Shown: piece by piece, positions 50,546-60,967 of the stretch
Position numbering within the stretch: the first letter of the stretch is position 1
Layout of the letters: every line of letters starts with the position of its first letter
Translations under genes and position numbers: made by a program
Assembly: GCF_026672375.1 (NCBI RefSeq)
Contig: NZ_JAPPRA010000001.1
Location: 1-64,000 of the forward strand
Source: Caulobacter sp. SL161
GTDB lineage: Bacteria; Pseudomonadota; Alphaproteobacteria; Caulobacterales; Caulobacteraceae
DNA: 64,000 nt
Direction of reading: 5' to 3'
The notes under the pieces: generated by a model
Seen by the model: the letters and a program-made list of their open reading frames with translations, nothing else
Told to the model about the DNA's origin: nothing
The model's database searches: none

Positions 50546-50567
50546 GGCGGGGCCTCGCGGCTCCGCC
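50546..50567. terminator. hairpin between convergent genes
   Basis: GGCGGGGCC (50546-50554) pairs with GGCTCCGCC (50559-50567) through nine positions, including one G-U. It lies between the stop codons of the peptidase and purC. There is no T-tract. Confidence 0.4.
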
Positions 50568-50582
50568 GAAGTCACCGACGCC

Positions 50583-51545
50583 CTACCCTGCCAGATAGGC
50601 GTCCAGATTGCGCTTCACGCGGGCCATGACCGGCTCGCTTGCGTCGGGCGCGGCGAAGGTCTGGCCGGTGATGGCCTCAAACGCCTCGATATAGACCGCC
50701 GAGGTCTGGGCGATCAGCTCGGCCGGGATCTCGGGGATCGGGTCGTTATAGGGATCGCACCGCTCGGCCACCCAGGCCCGGACGAAGTCCTTATCGAAGC
50801 TCTCGGGGCGCTGTCCGGCCTCGAACCGGGCCGCGTAGGTGGCGGCCTTCCAGAAGCGGCTGCTGTCGGGCGTGTGGATTTCGTCGGCCAGCACGATGGC
50901 GCCGGTCTCATCCAGGCCGAACTCGTACTTGGTGTCGGCGAGGATCAGACCCCGCTCGGCGGCCATGGCCTGGCCGCGCGCGAACAGGGCCAGGGCGTAG
51001 GCGCTGAGCTGCTCCCACTGGGCGGGCGTAACCAGCCCCTGGGCCAGGACCTCGCCCGGCGACAGCGGCGCGTCGTGGTCGCCGTCGGCGGCCTTGCTGG
51101 TCGGGGTGAGGATGGCTTGCGGCAGGCGCTGATTGGCCTTCAGGCCGTCGGGTAGCGTCACACCGTACATCTGGCGCTGGCCCTTGTTGTACAGCGTCAG
51201 GATCGAGGTCGAGGTCGTCCCCGCCAGATAGCCGCGCACCACCAGCTCGACCGGCAGCATCTCGAGACGCTTGCCGATCAGCACGTTGGGATCGGGATAG
51301 GCCAGGACGTGGTTGGGGCAGATGTCCGCCGTGGCGTCGAACCAGAACCGCGCGGTCTCTGTCAGCACCTGCCCCTTGCCCGGCACCGCGCACAGGTTGC
51401 GGTCGAAGGCGCTGAGACGGTCCGAGGCCACGATCACGCGGCGACCATCAGGCAGGTCGTAGTTGTCCCGCACCTTGCCGCGATAGTGGTTGGGCAGGCC
51501 GGGCAGATCGACGACAGCCAGGGCGTTGTGGGCGGAAAGGGTCAC
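50583..51545 (-). CDS. purC: phosphoribosylaminoimidazole-succinocarboxamide synthase
   Basis: SAICAR synthetase, the ATP-dependent ligase joining aspartate to CAIR in purine synthesis. It is 320 residues. Landmarks are [29 protein letters not shown] and [19 protein letters not shown], then [20 protein letters not shown]. It belongs to the longer ADE1-like form (about 300 residues) rather than the ~240-residue E. coli type. Many alphaproteobacteria also carry a shorter PurC elsewhere. It is convergent with the peptidase gene. Confidence 0.96.
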   Translation of the reverse strand: MTLSAHNALAVVDLPGLPNHYRGKVRDNYDLPDGRRVIVASDRLSAFDRNLCAVPGKGQVLTETARFWFDATADICPNHVLAYPDPNVLIGKRLEMLPVELVVRGYLAGTTSTSILTLYNKGQRQMYGVTLPDGLKANQRLPQAILTPTSKAADGDHDAPLSPGEVLAQGLVTPAQWEQLSAYALALFARGQAMAAERGLILADTKYEFGLDETGAIVLADEIHTPDSSRFWKAATYAARFEAGQRPESFDKDFVRAWVAERCDPYNDPIPEIPAELIAQTSAVYIEAFEAITGQTFAAPDASEPVMARVKRNLDAYLAG

Positions 51546-51612
51546 CGGAGCCTCGGTCTTTCAGGGATACGCAATGACAAAGGGGAGGCCCGTCCGGACC
51601 TCCCCCAATTCA

Positions 51613-52368
51613 TCAACCCAGCTTGGCCAGGTCTTCGTCGCTGATGTCTTCGTTCGAGTAGACGGCCTGGACGTCGTCGTCCTCGTCCAGCATGTCGAGC
51701 AGCTTCATCAGGGTGGCCACGGCGTCGCCGGTGACCGGGACCTGCATCTTCGGACGCCAGGCGATCTTGGTGTTTGACGCCGCGCCGAACTTGGCTTCCA
51801 GGGCGGCGGCCACGTCGTTCAGGCTTTCGAAGGCGGTGTAGACCGTGTGGCCCTCGCCTTCCTCGTCCATGTCGGAGGTGACGTCATCGGCGCCGGCCTC
51901 GATGGCGGCTTCCATCATGTCGTCTTCCGACGCGGCCTTGGCCGGATAGCTGATCTGGCCGACGCGGTCGAAGTTGAAGGTCACCGAGCCGGTGGCGCCC
52001 ATGTTGCCGCCCATCTTGGTGAAGTAGGAGCGGACATTGGCGGCGGCGCGGTTCTTGTTGTCGGTCAGCACCTCGACGATGATCCCGACGCCGCCGGCGG
52101 CGACGCCTTCGTAGCGGATTTCGAAATAGTCGGCCGCGTCGCCCATCTGCGACTTCTTGATCGCACGCTCGATCACGTCCTTGGGCAGGCTTTCGGCCTT
52201 GGCGTTGTTCACGGCCAGACGCAGGCGCGGGTTCATGGCCGGATCGGGCAGGCCCGTCTTGGCCGCGACGGTGATTTCCCGCGACAGCTTGGAGAACAGC
52301 TTGGACCGCGCGGCGTCGGCGCGACCCTTGCGGTGCATGATGTTCTTGAATTTCGAATGGCCGGCCAT
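51613..52368 (-). CDS. yebC: YebC/PmpR-family protein
   Basis: A 251-residue member of the YebC/TACO1 family. The N-terminus [20 protein letters not shown] is diagnostic. It has the usual three domains, including [20 protein letters not shown] and an acidic C-terminal region ([20 protein letters not shown]). The family was annotated as transcriptional regulators; recent work on several members points to relief of ribosome stalling on proline-rich sequences. In many alphaproteobacteria it lies near ruvC; here it is ~3.4 kb away. Confidence 0.96.
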   Translation of the reverse strand: MAGHSKFKNIMHRKGRADAARSKLFSKLSREITVAAKTGLPDPAMNPRLRLAVNNAKAESLPKDVIERAIKKSQMGDAADYFEIRYEGVAAGGVGIIVEVLTDNKNRAAANVRSYFTKMGGNMGATGSVTFNFDRVGQISYPAKAASEDDMMEAAIEAGADDVTSDMDEEGEGHTVYTAFESLNDVAAALEAKFGAASNTKIAWRPKMQVPVTGDAVATLMKLLDMLDEDDDVQAVYSNEDISDEDLAKLG

Positions 52369-52462
52369 GCGCGCGCGCCCTCTGTCGTCGGTGAGGTTCT
52401 GGAAGGCCGGGCTTTTAGCCCCTCGCGAGCGGGTTTGACAACAAAGCCCGCCTTTTGCGGTC

Positions 52463-53284
52463 CTAAACCGTGGGAATGGTCTCTTTCAGCCGCCCGCCCA
52501 CCCGGATCGGTTCGACCCGCACCGCCAGGCCGGTGCGATCGTCGGTCTCGACAAACACCCCGCAGACCGTGGCTGGTCCGCTGGCCGGCTGGTAGCGGCC
52601 GCCGCTGATCTTGGTGGTGAAGCGCCGCAGGGGCTCTTCCTTCTGGTTGCCGATCACGCTGTCATAGTCGGCGCAGGCGCCGGCGTCGGTCTGATAGGCG
52701 GTGCCGCCGGGGAGAACCTGGCAGTCGGCGGTCGGCACGTGGGTGTGGGTGCCCACCACCAGCGAGGCGCGGCCGTCGCAATAGTGGCCCATGGCCATCT
52801 TTTCAGAGGTCGCCTCGCAGTGCATGTCGACGATCACCGCGTCAGCCACCTGGCCCAGCGGGGCCTTGTCCAACTCGCGGTCGGCGGCGGCGAAGGGATC
52901 GTCCATGGCGTCCATGTGTACGCGGCCCAGCAGATTGACCACGAACACCGTCTTGCCCGAGTCGGTCTGGAACAGGTGGCTGCCCCGGCCCGGCGCATCG
53001 GACAGGATCGGATAGTTGGCCGGCCGGATCAGGCGCGGCTCGCGCACGATATAGGTCAGGGCCTCGCGCTGGTCCCAGCTGTGATTGCCCAGGGTCAGGC
53101 AATCGGCCCCGGCCTCGAACAGCTCGCGCGCGGTGTTCTCGGTGATGCCGAAGCCCGCCGCAGCGTTCTCGGCGTTGATGATCACGAACTCGAGGCCGAG
53201 CTGACGACGAAGGTCAGGCAGATGGTCGGCCAGGCCGTCACGACCCGACTTGCCGACGACATCGCCGAAGAAGGCGAAACGCAT
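52463..53284 (-). CDS. YmdB-like metallophosphoesterase
   Basis: A 273-residue member of the YmdB/TIGR00282 phosphoesterase family. The di-metal ligands lie in [62 protein letters not shown] and [14 protein letters not shown]. Bacillus YmdB hydrolyses 2',3'-cyclic nucleotides and affects biofilm fate; the role in Gram-negatives is unclear. The ATG at 53284 is preferred to 53296. It follows the formyl-THF cyclo-ligase gene by 33 bp. Confidence 0.92.
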   Translation of the reverse strand: MRFAFFGDVVGKSGRDGLADHLPDLRRQLGLEFVIINAENAAAGFGITENTARELFEAGADCLTLGNHSWDQREALTYIVREPRLIRPANYPILSDAPGRGSHLFQTDSGKTVFVVNLLGRVHMDAMDDPFAAADRELDKAPLGQVADAVIVDMHCEATSEKMAMGHYCDGRASLVVGTHTHVPTADCQVLPGGTAYQTDAGACADYDSVIGNQKEEPLRRFTTKISGGRYQPASGPATVCGVFVETDDRTGLAVRVEPIRVGGRLKETIPTV

Positions 53285-53317
53285 CGATAGTCCCAAAAAG
53301 CGGAATGTGCAGGCCCG

Positions 53318-53926
53318 TTACCCGGCCATGTCCTTGACGGCTATATATTCTTTTTCAGTAAGGATCGCGTCCAGCCTTTGATCGTGCGCCTCGTGCGGCA
53401 AATTCTCCGCTTGTTGACCGCTGTAGGCGAGGCCCAGGACGAAGACCGGACGCCGCGAGCGCAGAAACGCCAAGGCGCGATCATAGTAGCCGCCGCCCTG
53501 ACCCAGCCGCACGCCGTCGCGCTGGAAGGCCAGCAAGGGCGTGACGACGAGGTCGGGAACGATCATCGGCTGCTCGCGTCCGGGCGCCAGCAGGCCGATC
53601 TTGTCGCGCTTGAGGGGTTGGCCAGGGGCCCAGCGCCGGAAGATCATCTTGCCGCCATCGGGATTGACCACCTTGGGCAGGGCCAGGGTCCAGCCCGCCT
53701 CGGCCATCTGCTCGGCCAGGATGAGCGGCGAAATCTCCGAGCCCAGTCCATGATACAGCGCCGCGACCTTGCCCCTAGGATCGGGGAACAGCCGCGCCAG
53801 CGGGGCGCGGGCCTGCTCGGCGATCATCCAGTCGGCCTGGGGCGTCTCGATCGCCAGTTGCTTGCGCTGGTTCCGCAGAAAGACGCGGAGGGCGGTCTTG
53901 GCCGCGACGGGATCGACGATGGTCAT
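53318..53926 (-). CDS. 5-formyltetrahydrofolate cyclo-ligase
   Basis: Converts 5-formyl-THF to 5,10-methenyl-THF with ATP; the family includes E. coli YgfA (FAU1). It is 202 residues from the ATG at 53926 (MTIVDPVAAKTALRVFLRNQ). Motifs are the N-terminal basic segment, the phosphate-binding DLVVTPLLAFQRDGVRLGQG and GGYYDRALAF. It is the next gene after the 6S RNA, the arrangement seen in many proteobacteria, and may be transcribed from the 6S promoter. Confidence 0.95.
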   Translation of the reverse strand: MTIVDPVAAKTALRVFLRNQRKQLAIETPQADWMIAEQARAPLARLFPDPRGKVAALYHGLGSEISPLILAEQMAEAGWTLALPKVVNPDGGKMIFRRWAPGQPLKRDKIGLLAPGREQPMIVPDLVVTPLLAFQRDGVRLGQGGGYYDRALAFLRSRRPVFVLGLAYSGQQAENLPHEAHDQRLDAILTEKEYIAVKDMAG

Positions 53927-54059
53927 TCCATTAAAGCTGTCATCCCGGTCCAGCGGCCGCAAGGCCGCGCCGAACCGGGAGCACAGCACGCGCCACGCTT
54001 CCGGCGATCCCGACTCGGCGTGCTGCGCACCTGGCCTGGAAGACAGCTCTTATGGAGAA

Positions 54060-54215
54060 AAGGTGGCGGCGCCGCGAAGAACCGTGAAGACGTTTCAATC
54101 CACTCGAACCTGTTAGTTACAGGTGGGCCCCGTGTTCCCGCAGCCACGGCCACGGGAGGGAACAGGTCCCGATAGAGAGATTAAGGTCCCTGGGAATAGA
54201 AATCTTCGACGAGAG
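54060..54215 (-). ncRNA. ssrS: 6S RNA
   Basis: The 370-bp gap upstream of the cyclo-ligase gene carries a 6S-like RNA on the minus strand. The closing stem is GAAGATTTC (54207-54199) with GAAA-CG-TCTTC (54096-54086). Inside are the conserved blocks TTCCCAGGGACC, CGGGACCTGTTCCCTCCCGTGG and GGGAACACGGGGCCCACCTG. The position between the zapA region and the cyclo-ligase gene is the classic 6S locus. 6S RNA binds housekeeping RNA polymerase by mimicking an open promoter. The outer ends are approximate. Not checked with a covariance model. Confidence 0.85.
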
Positions 54216-54296
54216 CCACAGCAAGACCCGCCACCTGTCTATATAGTCGCTAGGCCGCTCCAGCGATAGGGGCGGCCTTATCCGGCAAGCTCGGGC

Positions 54297-56271
54297 CTAG
54301 AAACCCAAAGCGGTTCGCAAGAACGCATCCGCCTTGCCCAGCATTTGGGTTCGCGCTGCGTCGTCGGCCAGCTGGTGATCCAGGCCCTTGAACTCAATCA
54401 GCTCCACCGACCGGCCAGCCGCCTTAAGCTTGCGCTCCATAAGGCGTGACTCACCGATGCCCACATTGGCGTCGAGATCGCCGTGAAACAGCAGCACCGG
54501 CGCCTTGATGGCCGCCGCGTTCTGGGCCGGAGAACCCTCGGTAACGTGAGGCCCTCTGCCGATAAACGCGCTGGCCTGTAGGTAGTTCTCGAAGTTCAAG
54601 AACTCGTTGCGCAGCATTTCCAGGTCTGTCACCGGTGCGATCGCCACCACCGCCTTAAAGAGATCAGAATCCAGCACCGCCGATTGGAGGGCCGCGTAGC
54701 CGCCATAGGACCAGCCAACGATAGCCAGCTTGCCCGGCGCTGCGATGCCTTCCTTCTGCAACCAGCGCCCACCATCGTTCACGTCGCCGATCGCCGTGCG
54801 CCAGGACTGAAAGCCGTTCTTCTGAAACCAATCTGCGCCGTAGCCGCTGGAGCCACGATAATTGGGTTGCAGCACCGCGTAGCCTTGATGGGCGAAAAAC
54901 TGCGCCAGCCAGTCGAAGCCCCATTCGTCCCGCGCGCTGGGTCCGCCATGCGGCATGACGATAGCCGGAAGATTCCTTCCGTCACTGCCGGCAGGCAGGG
55001 TGAGATAGGCTGGGATCTGGACACCGTCCGCAGCCGGATAGGCGACCGCCTTAACCGTCGCCAGCTTCAAGCTCTCCAGCTGAGGCCGGGCGCCAGTCAG
55101 ATCCTGAAGCTTTCGCGTCGACTTGTCGAAAATGTAGTAGACGCCCGGATCGCTGTCGCCGCCGGCAAACAGAAGCAGCTTGGATTCGTCGGCGGACGCA
55201 TCGACGAAGGTGACAATCCGTCCAGCTAAAGCTCTACCGAGAGCCGCGCCGAGCTTGCGCAGTTCAGGGTCGAAAAACTCTGTCTCGCGACGATCAGTGA
55301 CAAAGTAAGCGCCGACCACGCGATCCTGTCGTCCGATCCGAACGAGCCCGGCGACATCAACGTCAGGACGAGCGAGGACAAGGTCCTGGGTCAACGATCC
55401 GTCGAGCGAGACCTTGAAGAGCGCCTGACGGCCGTCCTTCTCATTGAAGCCATAGGCGACGTTCAGCTTCGGATCGACGGCGTACGGATTGAAGCCGGTA
55501 TAGCCGGTCGGGCCGCTCACCACCTGGCTCAGCGGGAGCCACTCGCGCTTGCCTTCCTGTCGATAGAGATAGACCGTCCGCGCGCCGGCATAGCCTGATG
55601 TGCCGCGGGTCGGCCGCAGACCCAGAATTCGGACAGAGCCCCGGCCGTCGCTGATGTATTCGACGGCATTGGGATAGGGCTTTTCGACAGACCGCCGCGC
55701 CAGGGTGACCGTGTCGACCCTTTCCACGCCCAGACCATCGTCTTCGCTGGCCGTTCGGGTGTTGGTGGTCATCTCCGGAAGATGGTTCCGGGTCATCAGA
55801 ATGGCGCTGGCCGAGGCGTCGGCCGACCAGTCGATCACTGAGCCCCCGTCCTGAGCGACGCCGATCGACCGATTATTGCCTGCCTCGGTCATCATCTTCA
55901 TGTCGCTGCCGTCGTTATTCAACGCCAGGACACGAGTGTATTGAACATTATTTTCAGCGCTCTTGATAACCGCGTAGATCTTGCAGACCAGTCGGGTCTC
56001 TGTAGACCAAGCGACATCCTGAAAGTCTTTCTGGCTCGCCACTGGAAACGAGGATCGTCTTGGAAGTCCCCGCCGCGATGTCGATAACCAGAAGCTTCGC
56101 GCCACGCACGCCACTGGGGGCCACCAGGGCCACCTGCTTACCGTCCGGCGACAAGCTGATCTGTTGAACATACTCCCGAGCGCCGAAGGCCGCGGCAGCG
56201 GTTCCCTCGGCCGCGAGGACAGGACCGCCCAAGCACAGCCCCGCCAGCACAAGCGCAGTTCTCAGTTTCAT
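54297..56271 (-). pseudogene. S9-family (prolyl-oligopeptidase type) peptidase, frameshifted
   Basis: Exported serine peptidase. The ATG at 56271 (MKLRTALVLAGLCLGGPVLA) starts a signal peptide and the first propeller repeat (QQISLSPDGKQVALVAP), then that frame ends at 55954. The family match resumes in another frame at about 56030 (DFQDVAWSTETRLVCKIYAV) and runs to 54297. The catalytic domain is intact: MPHGGPSARDEWGFD, the nucleophile GWSYGGYAALQSA, VLLFHGDLDANVG and the histidine in GLDHQL. One extra base around 56000-56050, or a sequencing indel, explains it. If real, the product loses its signal peptide and probably its function. Confidence 0.8.
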
Positions 56272-56352
56272 TGAAGACCCCATCCCTGATCACAGGGACG
56301 ATAGGCGAGGCCGGGCGCGCACCACAACCTTAGCCATCAAGAACGAAAGGAA

Positions 56353-56679
56353 CTACTCCGTCGCGAGCTTCTCGATCCGCTCCGCCGCCGCATCCAGCGC
56401 CCGGATGGCGGCGATCTCGGCCTTGGTGCCTTCCTGCTGCATGCGGGCGATCTCGGCATTGGCATGGGCCAGGCGCAGCTTCATGTCCGACAACTCGTCG
56501 GCCAGAAGCAGGGCGCCCATCAAAAAGAGGCGCGTCTCGCCCAACTGGCCGACATCCTGGCTGACCTGGCGAACCTGGCGGTCGAACAGGCGCGCCAGTT
56601 CGGTCAGGTGAGGCTCCTGCCCGTCCTCGCAGCCGACCATGTAGGGCCGGCCGTTCACCTGGATGGTCACCTGAGCCAT
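56353..56679 (-). CDS. zapA: cell division protein ZapA
   Basis: FtsZ-ring-associated protein that bundles FtsZ filaments. It is 108 residues. The N-terminal fold MAQVTIQVNGRPYMVGCEDG and HLTELARLFDRQVRQV is typical, followed by a C-terminal helix for dimer/tetramer coiled-coil formation. GAGG within the end of zauP serves as the ribosome-binding site; the genes are 3 bp apart. Confidence 0.95.
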   Translation of the reverse strand: MAQVTIQVNGRPYMVGCEDGQEPHLTELARLFDRQVRQVSQDVGQLGETRLFLMGALLLADELSDMKLRLAHANAEIARMQQEGTKAEIAAIRALDAAAERIEKLATE

Positions 56680-56682
56680 GGA

Positions 56683-57066
56683 TCAGGCCTCCTCGGAGTC
56701 TTCGAACAGGTCGTCGTCGTCACCCGGCGCGTGCAGGTCGTTGGCCACGCTCTCGTCGCCCAACGCGGCGCGGATCTCGGCGATGGCGCGGCCCAGCGCG
56801 ACCGAGGCCTGCTCGCCGGCTTCCTCCAGCGCCTTCTCGCGTTCGCGGGCGGCTTCCAGGTCGGCGACCAGACGGGCGCGCTCGTCATCATCGAACAGGG
56901 AAGGCTCGGTCACGGCCAAGGACGAAGCCACGGCGGACGTCGCTGCAGCCGCCAGCGCGCGCTGGGTCTCGGCCGCCTTGGCCGCGATACGCTGCTCAAG
57001 CTGGCTCACCGCCCGTTCCAGGCGGCGCACGGCAAGGTCGAGGGCCGTACTGTCGGCCGGGATCAT
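56683..57066 (-). CDS. zauP: ZapA partner protein ZauP
   Basis: A 127-residue coiled-coil protein immediately upstream of zapA. Heptads run through LDLAVRRLERAVSQLEQRIA and VADLEAAREREKALEEAGEQ, and the tail is acidic (DDDDLFEDSEEA). In C. crescentus the gene in this position encodes ZauP, which acts with ZapA to focus the Z-ring. The name is assigned from position and coiled-coil character (DUF4164-like). Confidence 0.85.
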   Translation of the reverse strand: MIPADSTALDLAVRRLERAVSQLEQRIAAKAAETQRALAAAATSAVASSLAVTEPSLFDDDERARLVADLEAAREREKALEEAGEQASVALGRAIAEIRAALGDESVANDLHAPGDDDDLFEDSEEA

Positions 57067-57281
57067 CGGCGGAAATCCATCATGCGACGCAACATATAGA
57101 TCGAGCGGGTCTAAGCCAGACGCGGGGGCGATAATTGGGCGATGCGCAGCCCATAGCAGCTTTCTAACGACGGTTGTCAGTTTCTCGGGCTTGACTTCGC
57201 GTCTTTCCCCCGCAAAACGCGCAGCAAAATAGGGAACGCCGGTCGATCACGCCTGGCGGCCACACATCAGGAGAATGACCC

Positions 57282-58289
57282 ATGGCTGTTCGCGTCGCCA
57301 TCAACGGCTTCGGCCGCATCGGACGTCTGGTCCTGCGCTCCATCGCCGAGCATGGCCGTCGCGACATCGAGGTCGTCGCCATCAACGACCTGGGCCCGGT
57401 CGAGACCAACGCCCACCTGCTGCGCTATGACAGCGTCCACGGCCGCTTCCCCGGCGTCGTCACCTCGGGCGAGGACTGGATCGACGTCGGCATGGGCAAG
57501 ATCAAGGTCACGGCCATTCGCAACCCGGCCGAGCTGCCGCACAAGGAGCTGGGCGTCGACATCGCGTTCGAGTGCACCGGCATCTTCACCAGCAAAGAAA
57601 AGGCCGCCGCGCACCTGGAAGCCGGCGCCAAGCGCGTGCTGGTCAGCGCCCCGTGTGACGGCGCCGACAAGACCATCGTCTTCAAGGTCAACGACGACAC
57701 CCTGTCGGCTGACGACCTGGTCGTCTCGAACGGCTCGTGCACCACCAACTGCCTGGCCCCGATCGCCAAGGTCATCCACGACCTGGTCGGCATCGAGCGC
57801 GGCTACATGACGACCATCCACAGCTACACCGGCGACCAGCCGACGCTGGATACGATGCACAAGGACCTCTACCGCGGCCGCGCGGCGGCCCTGTCGATGA
57901 TCCCGACCTCGACCGGCGCGGCCAAGGCCCTGGGCCTGGTCCTGCCGGCCCTGAAGGGCAAGCTGGACGGCTCGTCGATCCGCGTCCCGACCCCGAACGT
58001 CTCGGTGGTCGACCTGAAGTTCGTCCCCGGTCGCGAAACCACCGTCGCCGAGCTGAACGACGCCCTGAAGGCCGCCGCCGCCGGCCCGCTGAAGGGCGTG
58101 CTGGGCGTTACCGACGAGGCCCTGGTTTCGTCGGACTTCAACCACATCGCCGAAAGCTCGACGGCCGCCCTCGCCCAGACCCAGGTCATCGAAGGCAAGC
58201 TGGGCCGTGTGCTCAGCTGGTATGATAACGAATGGGGCTTCGCGACCCGCATGAGCGACACCGCGCTCGTGATGGCGAAGTTCCTCTAA
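57282..58289 (+). CDS. gap: glyceraldehyde-3-phosphate dehydrogenase
   Basis: Phosphorylating NAD-dependent GAPDH. It is 335 residues. The N-terminal NAD site is [18 protein letters not shown] and the active-site cysteine lies in [29 protein letters not shown] near the C-terminus is typical. It heads gap-pgk-fba. Caulobacter uses the Entner-Doudoroff route for glucose, so these enzymes serve the lower pathway and gluconeogenesis. CAGGAGAATGACCC upstream supports the start. A TTGACT at 57191 is a weak promoter candidate. Confidence 0.98.
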   Translation: MAVRVAINGFGRIGRLVLRSIAEHGRRDIEVVAINDLGPVETNAHLLRYDSVHGRFPGVVTSGEDWIDVGMGKIKVTAIRNPAELPHKELGVDIAFECTGIFTSKEKAAAHLEAGAKRVLVSAPCDGADKTIVFKVNDDTLSADDLVVSNGSCTTNCLAPIAKVIHDLVGIERGYMTTIHSYTGDQPTLDTMHKDLYRGRAAALSMIPTSTGAAKALGLVLPALKGKLDGSSIRVPTPNVSVVDLKFVPGRETTVAELNDALKAAAAGPLKGVLGVTDEALVSSDFNHIAESSTAALAQTQVIEGKLGRVLSWYDNEWGFATRMSDTALVMAKFL

Positions 58290-58299
58290 GGAACACTCC

Positions 58300-58329
58300 A
58301 ACCCCCGCTCCGCAAGGCGCGGGGGTTTT
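58300..58329 (+). terminator. intrinsic terminator of gap
   Basis: AACCCCCGC (58300-58308) pairs with GCGGGGGTT (58319-58327), followed by a short T-run ending 58329, ten bases after the gap stop. Confidence 0.85.
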
Positions 58330-58352
58330 GCTTGGCCGTCGCCGCGCGGCCG

Positions 58353-58436
58353 CCCTCGTCCTTCGACGGGCTCAGGATGAGGGCTATTGCGACGCCCGCT
58401 CTTGGATCCTCATCCTGAGCCTGTCGAAGGGCGAGG
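58353..58436. repeat. dispersed inverted repeat (gap-pgk spacer)
   Basis: The left arm (58353-58383) and right arm (58408-58436) are inverted copies of the CTTCGACGGGCTCAGGATGAG unit. Same family as 26908-26990. Confidence 0.85.
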
Positions 58437-58467
58437 ATCCCACGCTTAGACTTTCAGGATCCTCCCG

Positions 58468-59658
58468 ATGACCTTCCGCACCCTCGACACCGCCGACCTC
58501 GCCGGCAAGCGCGCCCTGGTCCGGGTGGACTTCAACGTCCCGGTCGACGGCGGCAAGGTCGCCGACGACACCCGCCTGAAGGCGGCCCTGCCGACCATCC
58601 GCTTCCTGGCCGACAAGGGCGCCAAGGTGGTGCTGCTGGCCCACTTCGACCGCCCCAAGGGCAAGGTCGTGCCGGAGATGAGCCTCGCCTTCGTGGCCGA
58701 ACCGCTGGCCAAGCTGCTGGGTGCGCCGGTCGCCTTCGCCGGCGACTGCGTCGGCCCGGCCGCCGCCGAGGTCGTGAACGGCCTCGCCGATGGCGGCGTC
58801 GCCCTCTTGGAGAACGTCCGCTTCCACGCCGGCGAAGAGAAGAACGACGCCGAGTTCGCCAAGGCCCTGGCCGCCAATGGCGATGTCTATGTCAACGACG
58901 CCTTCAGCGCCGCCCACCGCGCCCACGCCTCGACCGAAGGCCTGGCCAAGCTGCTGCCCGCCTATCCGGGCCTGTCGATGCAGCGCGAACTGGAAGCCCT
59001 GGACGCGGCGCTGGGCAATCCGAAGAAGCCGGTGATCGGCATCGTCGGCGGCTCCAAGGTCTCGACCAAGCTCGACCTCTTGAACAACCTCGTCGCCAAG
59101 CTGGACCGCCTGGCGATCGGCGGCGGCATGGCCAACACCTTCCTGTTCGCCCAGGGCCACGATGTCGGCGGCTCGCTGTGCGAAAAAGACCTGGCCGACA
59201 CCGCCCGCGAGATCATGGAAAAGGCCAAGGCCGCCGGCTGCGAACTGCTGCTGCCGGTCGACGTCGTGGTGGCCAAGAAGGTCGCTCCGGGCGTTGAGAC
59301 GGCGGTTCGTTCGCTGGGCGAAGTCCAGGCTGACGACCTGATCCTGGACGCGGGCCCGGAAAGCGCCAAGCGTCTGCTGGCCGCCATGGACCAGAGCCTG
59401 ACCTTGATCTGGAACGGCCCTCTGGGTGTTTTCGAGGTGCCTCCGTTCGATGAAGCGACCGTTTCCGCAGCGAAACATGCCGCTTCGCTCGCCAAATCGG
59501 GTAAAATCGTAGCCGTGGCCGGTGGTGGTGATACAGTCGCCGCTCTGAACCACGCAGGCGTGTCGGCCGACTTCACCTTCGTTTCGACGGCGGGCGGCGC
59601 GTTCCTGGAATGGATGGAGGGCAAGACGCTCCCGGGCGTCGCGGCGCTCGAATCCTGA
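58468..59658 (+). CDS. pgk: phosphoglycerate kinase
   Basis: Interconverts 1,3-bisphosphoglycerate and 3-phosphoglycerate with ADP/ATP. It is 396 residues. The N-terminal substrate site is [20 protein letters not shown] and [11 protein letters not shown]; the C-terminal nucleotide domain has [25 protein letters not shown] and [12 protein letters not shown]. It follows gap after a terminator and repeat, so it probably has its own promoter. Confidence 0.98.
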   Translation: MTFRTLDTADLAGKRALVRVDFNVPVDGGKVADDTRLKAALPTIRFLADKGAKVVLLAHFDRPKGKVVPEMSLAFVAEPLAKLLGAPVAFAGDCVGPAAAEVVNGLADGGVALLENVRFHAGEEKNDAEFAKALAANGDVYVNDAFSAAHRAHASTEGLAKLLPAYPGLSMQRELEALDAALGNPKKPVIGIVGGSKVSTKLDLLNNLVAKLDRLAIGGGMANTFLFAQGHDVGGSLCEKDLADTAREIMEKAKAAGCELLLPVDVVVAKKVAPGVETAVRSLGEVQADDLILDAGPESAKRLLAAMDQSLTLIWNGPLGVFEVPPFDEATVSAAKHAASLAKSGKIVAVAGGGDTVAALNHAGVSADFTFVSTAGGAFLEWMEGKTLPGVAALES

Positions 59659-59824
59659 GATAGTCTTCTGGCGCGGGTCATGCAGGCTCGCGCCGGAACG
59701 ACGATCAACTGTACTGAAGACTGACGACTTAAAGACTGACGATCCTGGGCAGAGAGCGCTTCAGCGCCGGGCCCCAAAAACAAGAAACGACCCAAACCAC
59801 TTAACGCTTGCAGGAGAGAAATAC

Positions 59825-60916
59825 GTGGCTCGCATCACGCTGCGCCAGTTGCTGGACCATGCCGCCGAGCATGAGTACGGACTGCCCGCCTTTAACATCA
59901 ACAACATGGAACAGGGCCTGGCGATCATGGAGGCCGCAGATGCGGTCAACTCGCCGGTCATCATCCAGGCCTCGCGCGGCGCGCGGAACTACGCCAACGA
60001 CATCATGCTGGCCAAGATGATCGACGCCCTGGTCGACATCTATCCGCACATCCCGGTCTGCATGCACCAGGACCACGGCAACGGCCCGGCGACCTGCGCC
60101 ACGGCGATCCAGTACGGCTTCACCTCGGTGATGATGGACGGCTCGCTGATGGAGGACGCCAAGACCCCCGCCAGCTACGAGTACAACGTCGAAGTGACCC
60201 GCAAGGTCGTGCAGATGGCGCACAGCTGCGGCGTTTCGGTCGAGGGCGAACTGGGCGTGCTGGGCTCGCTGGAGACCGGCATGGGCGAGGCTGAGGATGG
60301 CCACGGCTTCGAAGGCAAGCTGTCGCACGACGAGCTGCTGACCGATCCGGACCAGGCGGTCGACTTCGTCGCCCAGACCGGCGTCGACGCCCTGGCCATC
60401 GCCATGGGCACCAGCCACGGCGCCTACAAGTTCACGCGCAAGCCGGACGGCGACGTTCTGGCCATGAACGTGATCGAGGAAATCCACCGCCGCCTGCCGA
60501 ACACCCACCTGGTGATGCACGGCTCCTCGTCGGTGCCTCAGGACCTGCAGGACATCATCAACCAGTACGGCGGGGAAATGCCCCAGACCTGGGGCGTGCC
60601 GGTCGAAGAGATCCAGCGCGGCATCAAGCACGGCGTGCGCAAGATCAATGTCGACACCGACAATCGCATGGCCATCACCGGCGCGATCCGCAAACTGCTT
60701 GTCGAGAAGCCGGGCGAGTTCGATCCCCGCGCCTATCTGAAGCCCGCCAAGGAAGCCATGCGCAAGGTCTGCCAGGCCCGCTTCGTCGAGTTCGGCTCGG
60801 CTGGCCACGCCGACAAGATCAAGCCGATGTCGACCGCGACCATGGCCAAGCGCTACGCGTCCGGCGAACTGCACGCCAAGTTCGGCGCCAGCGCCGCCAA
60901 GGCCGCCGCCGAGTAA
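59825..60916 (+). CDS. fba: class II fructose-bisphosphate aldolase
   Basis: Zinc-dependent aldolase of the Calvin-cycle/gluconeogenic CbbA type. It is 363 residues and starts with GTG at 59825, seven bases after GGAGAG. Zinc and substrate ligands occur in [32 protein letters not shown] and [14 protein letters not shown], with the phosphate site [19 protein letters not shown]. It lies 166 bp after pgk. Confidence 0.98.
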   Translation: MARITLRQLLDHAAEHEYGLPAFNINNMEQGLAIMEAADAVNSPVIIQASRGARNYANDIMLAKMIDALVDIYPHIPVCMHQDHGNGPATCATAIQYGFTSVMMDGSLMEDAKTPASYEYNVEVTRKVVQMAHSCGVSVEGELGVLGSLETGMGEAEDGHGFEGKLSHDELLTDPDQAVDFVAQTGVDALAIAMGTSHGAYKFTRKPDGDVLAMNVIEEIHRRLPNTHLVMHGSSSVPQDLQDIINQYGGEMPQTWGVPVEEIQRGIKHGVRKINVDTDNRMAITGAIRKLLVEKPGEFDPRAYLKPAKEAMRKVCQARFVEFGSAGHADKIKPMSTATMAKRYASGELHAKFGASAAKAAAE

Positions 60917-60939
60917 CCGGCGCGATCGAATGGATGCGA

Positions 60940-60967
60940 AAAGGGAGGCCTTGGCCTCCCTTTTTTA
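60940..60967. terminator. bidirectional intrinsic terminator
   Basis: AAAGGGAGGCC (60940-60950), two bases, GGCCTCCCTTTTTT: a strong stem and T-run ending fba. It overlaps the stop of the minus-strand NrsF-like gene and can act on both strands. Confidence 0.9.
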
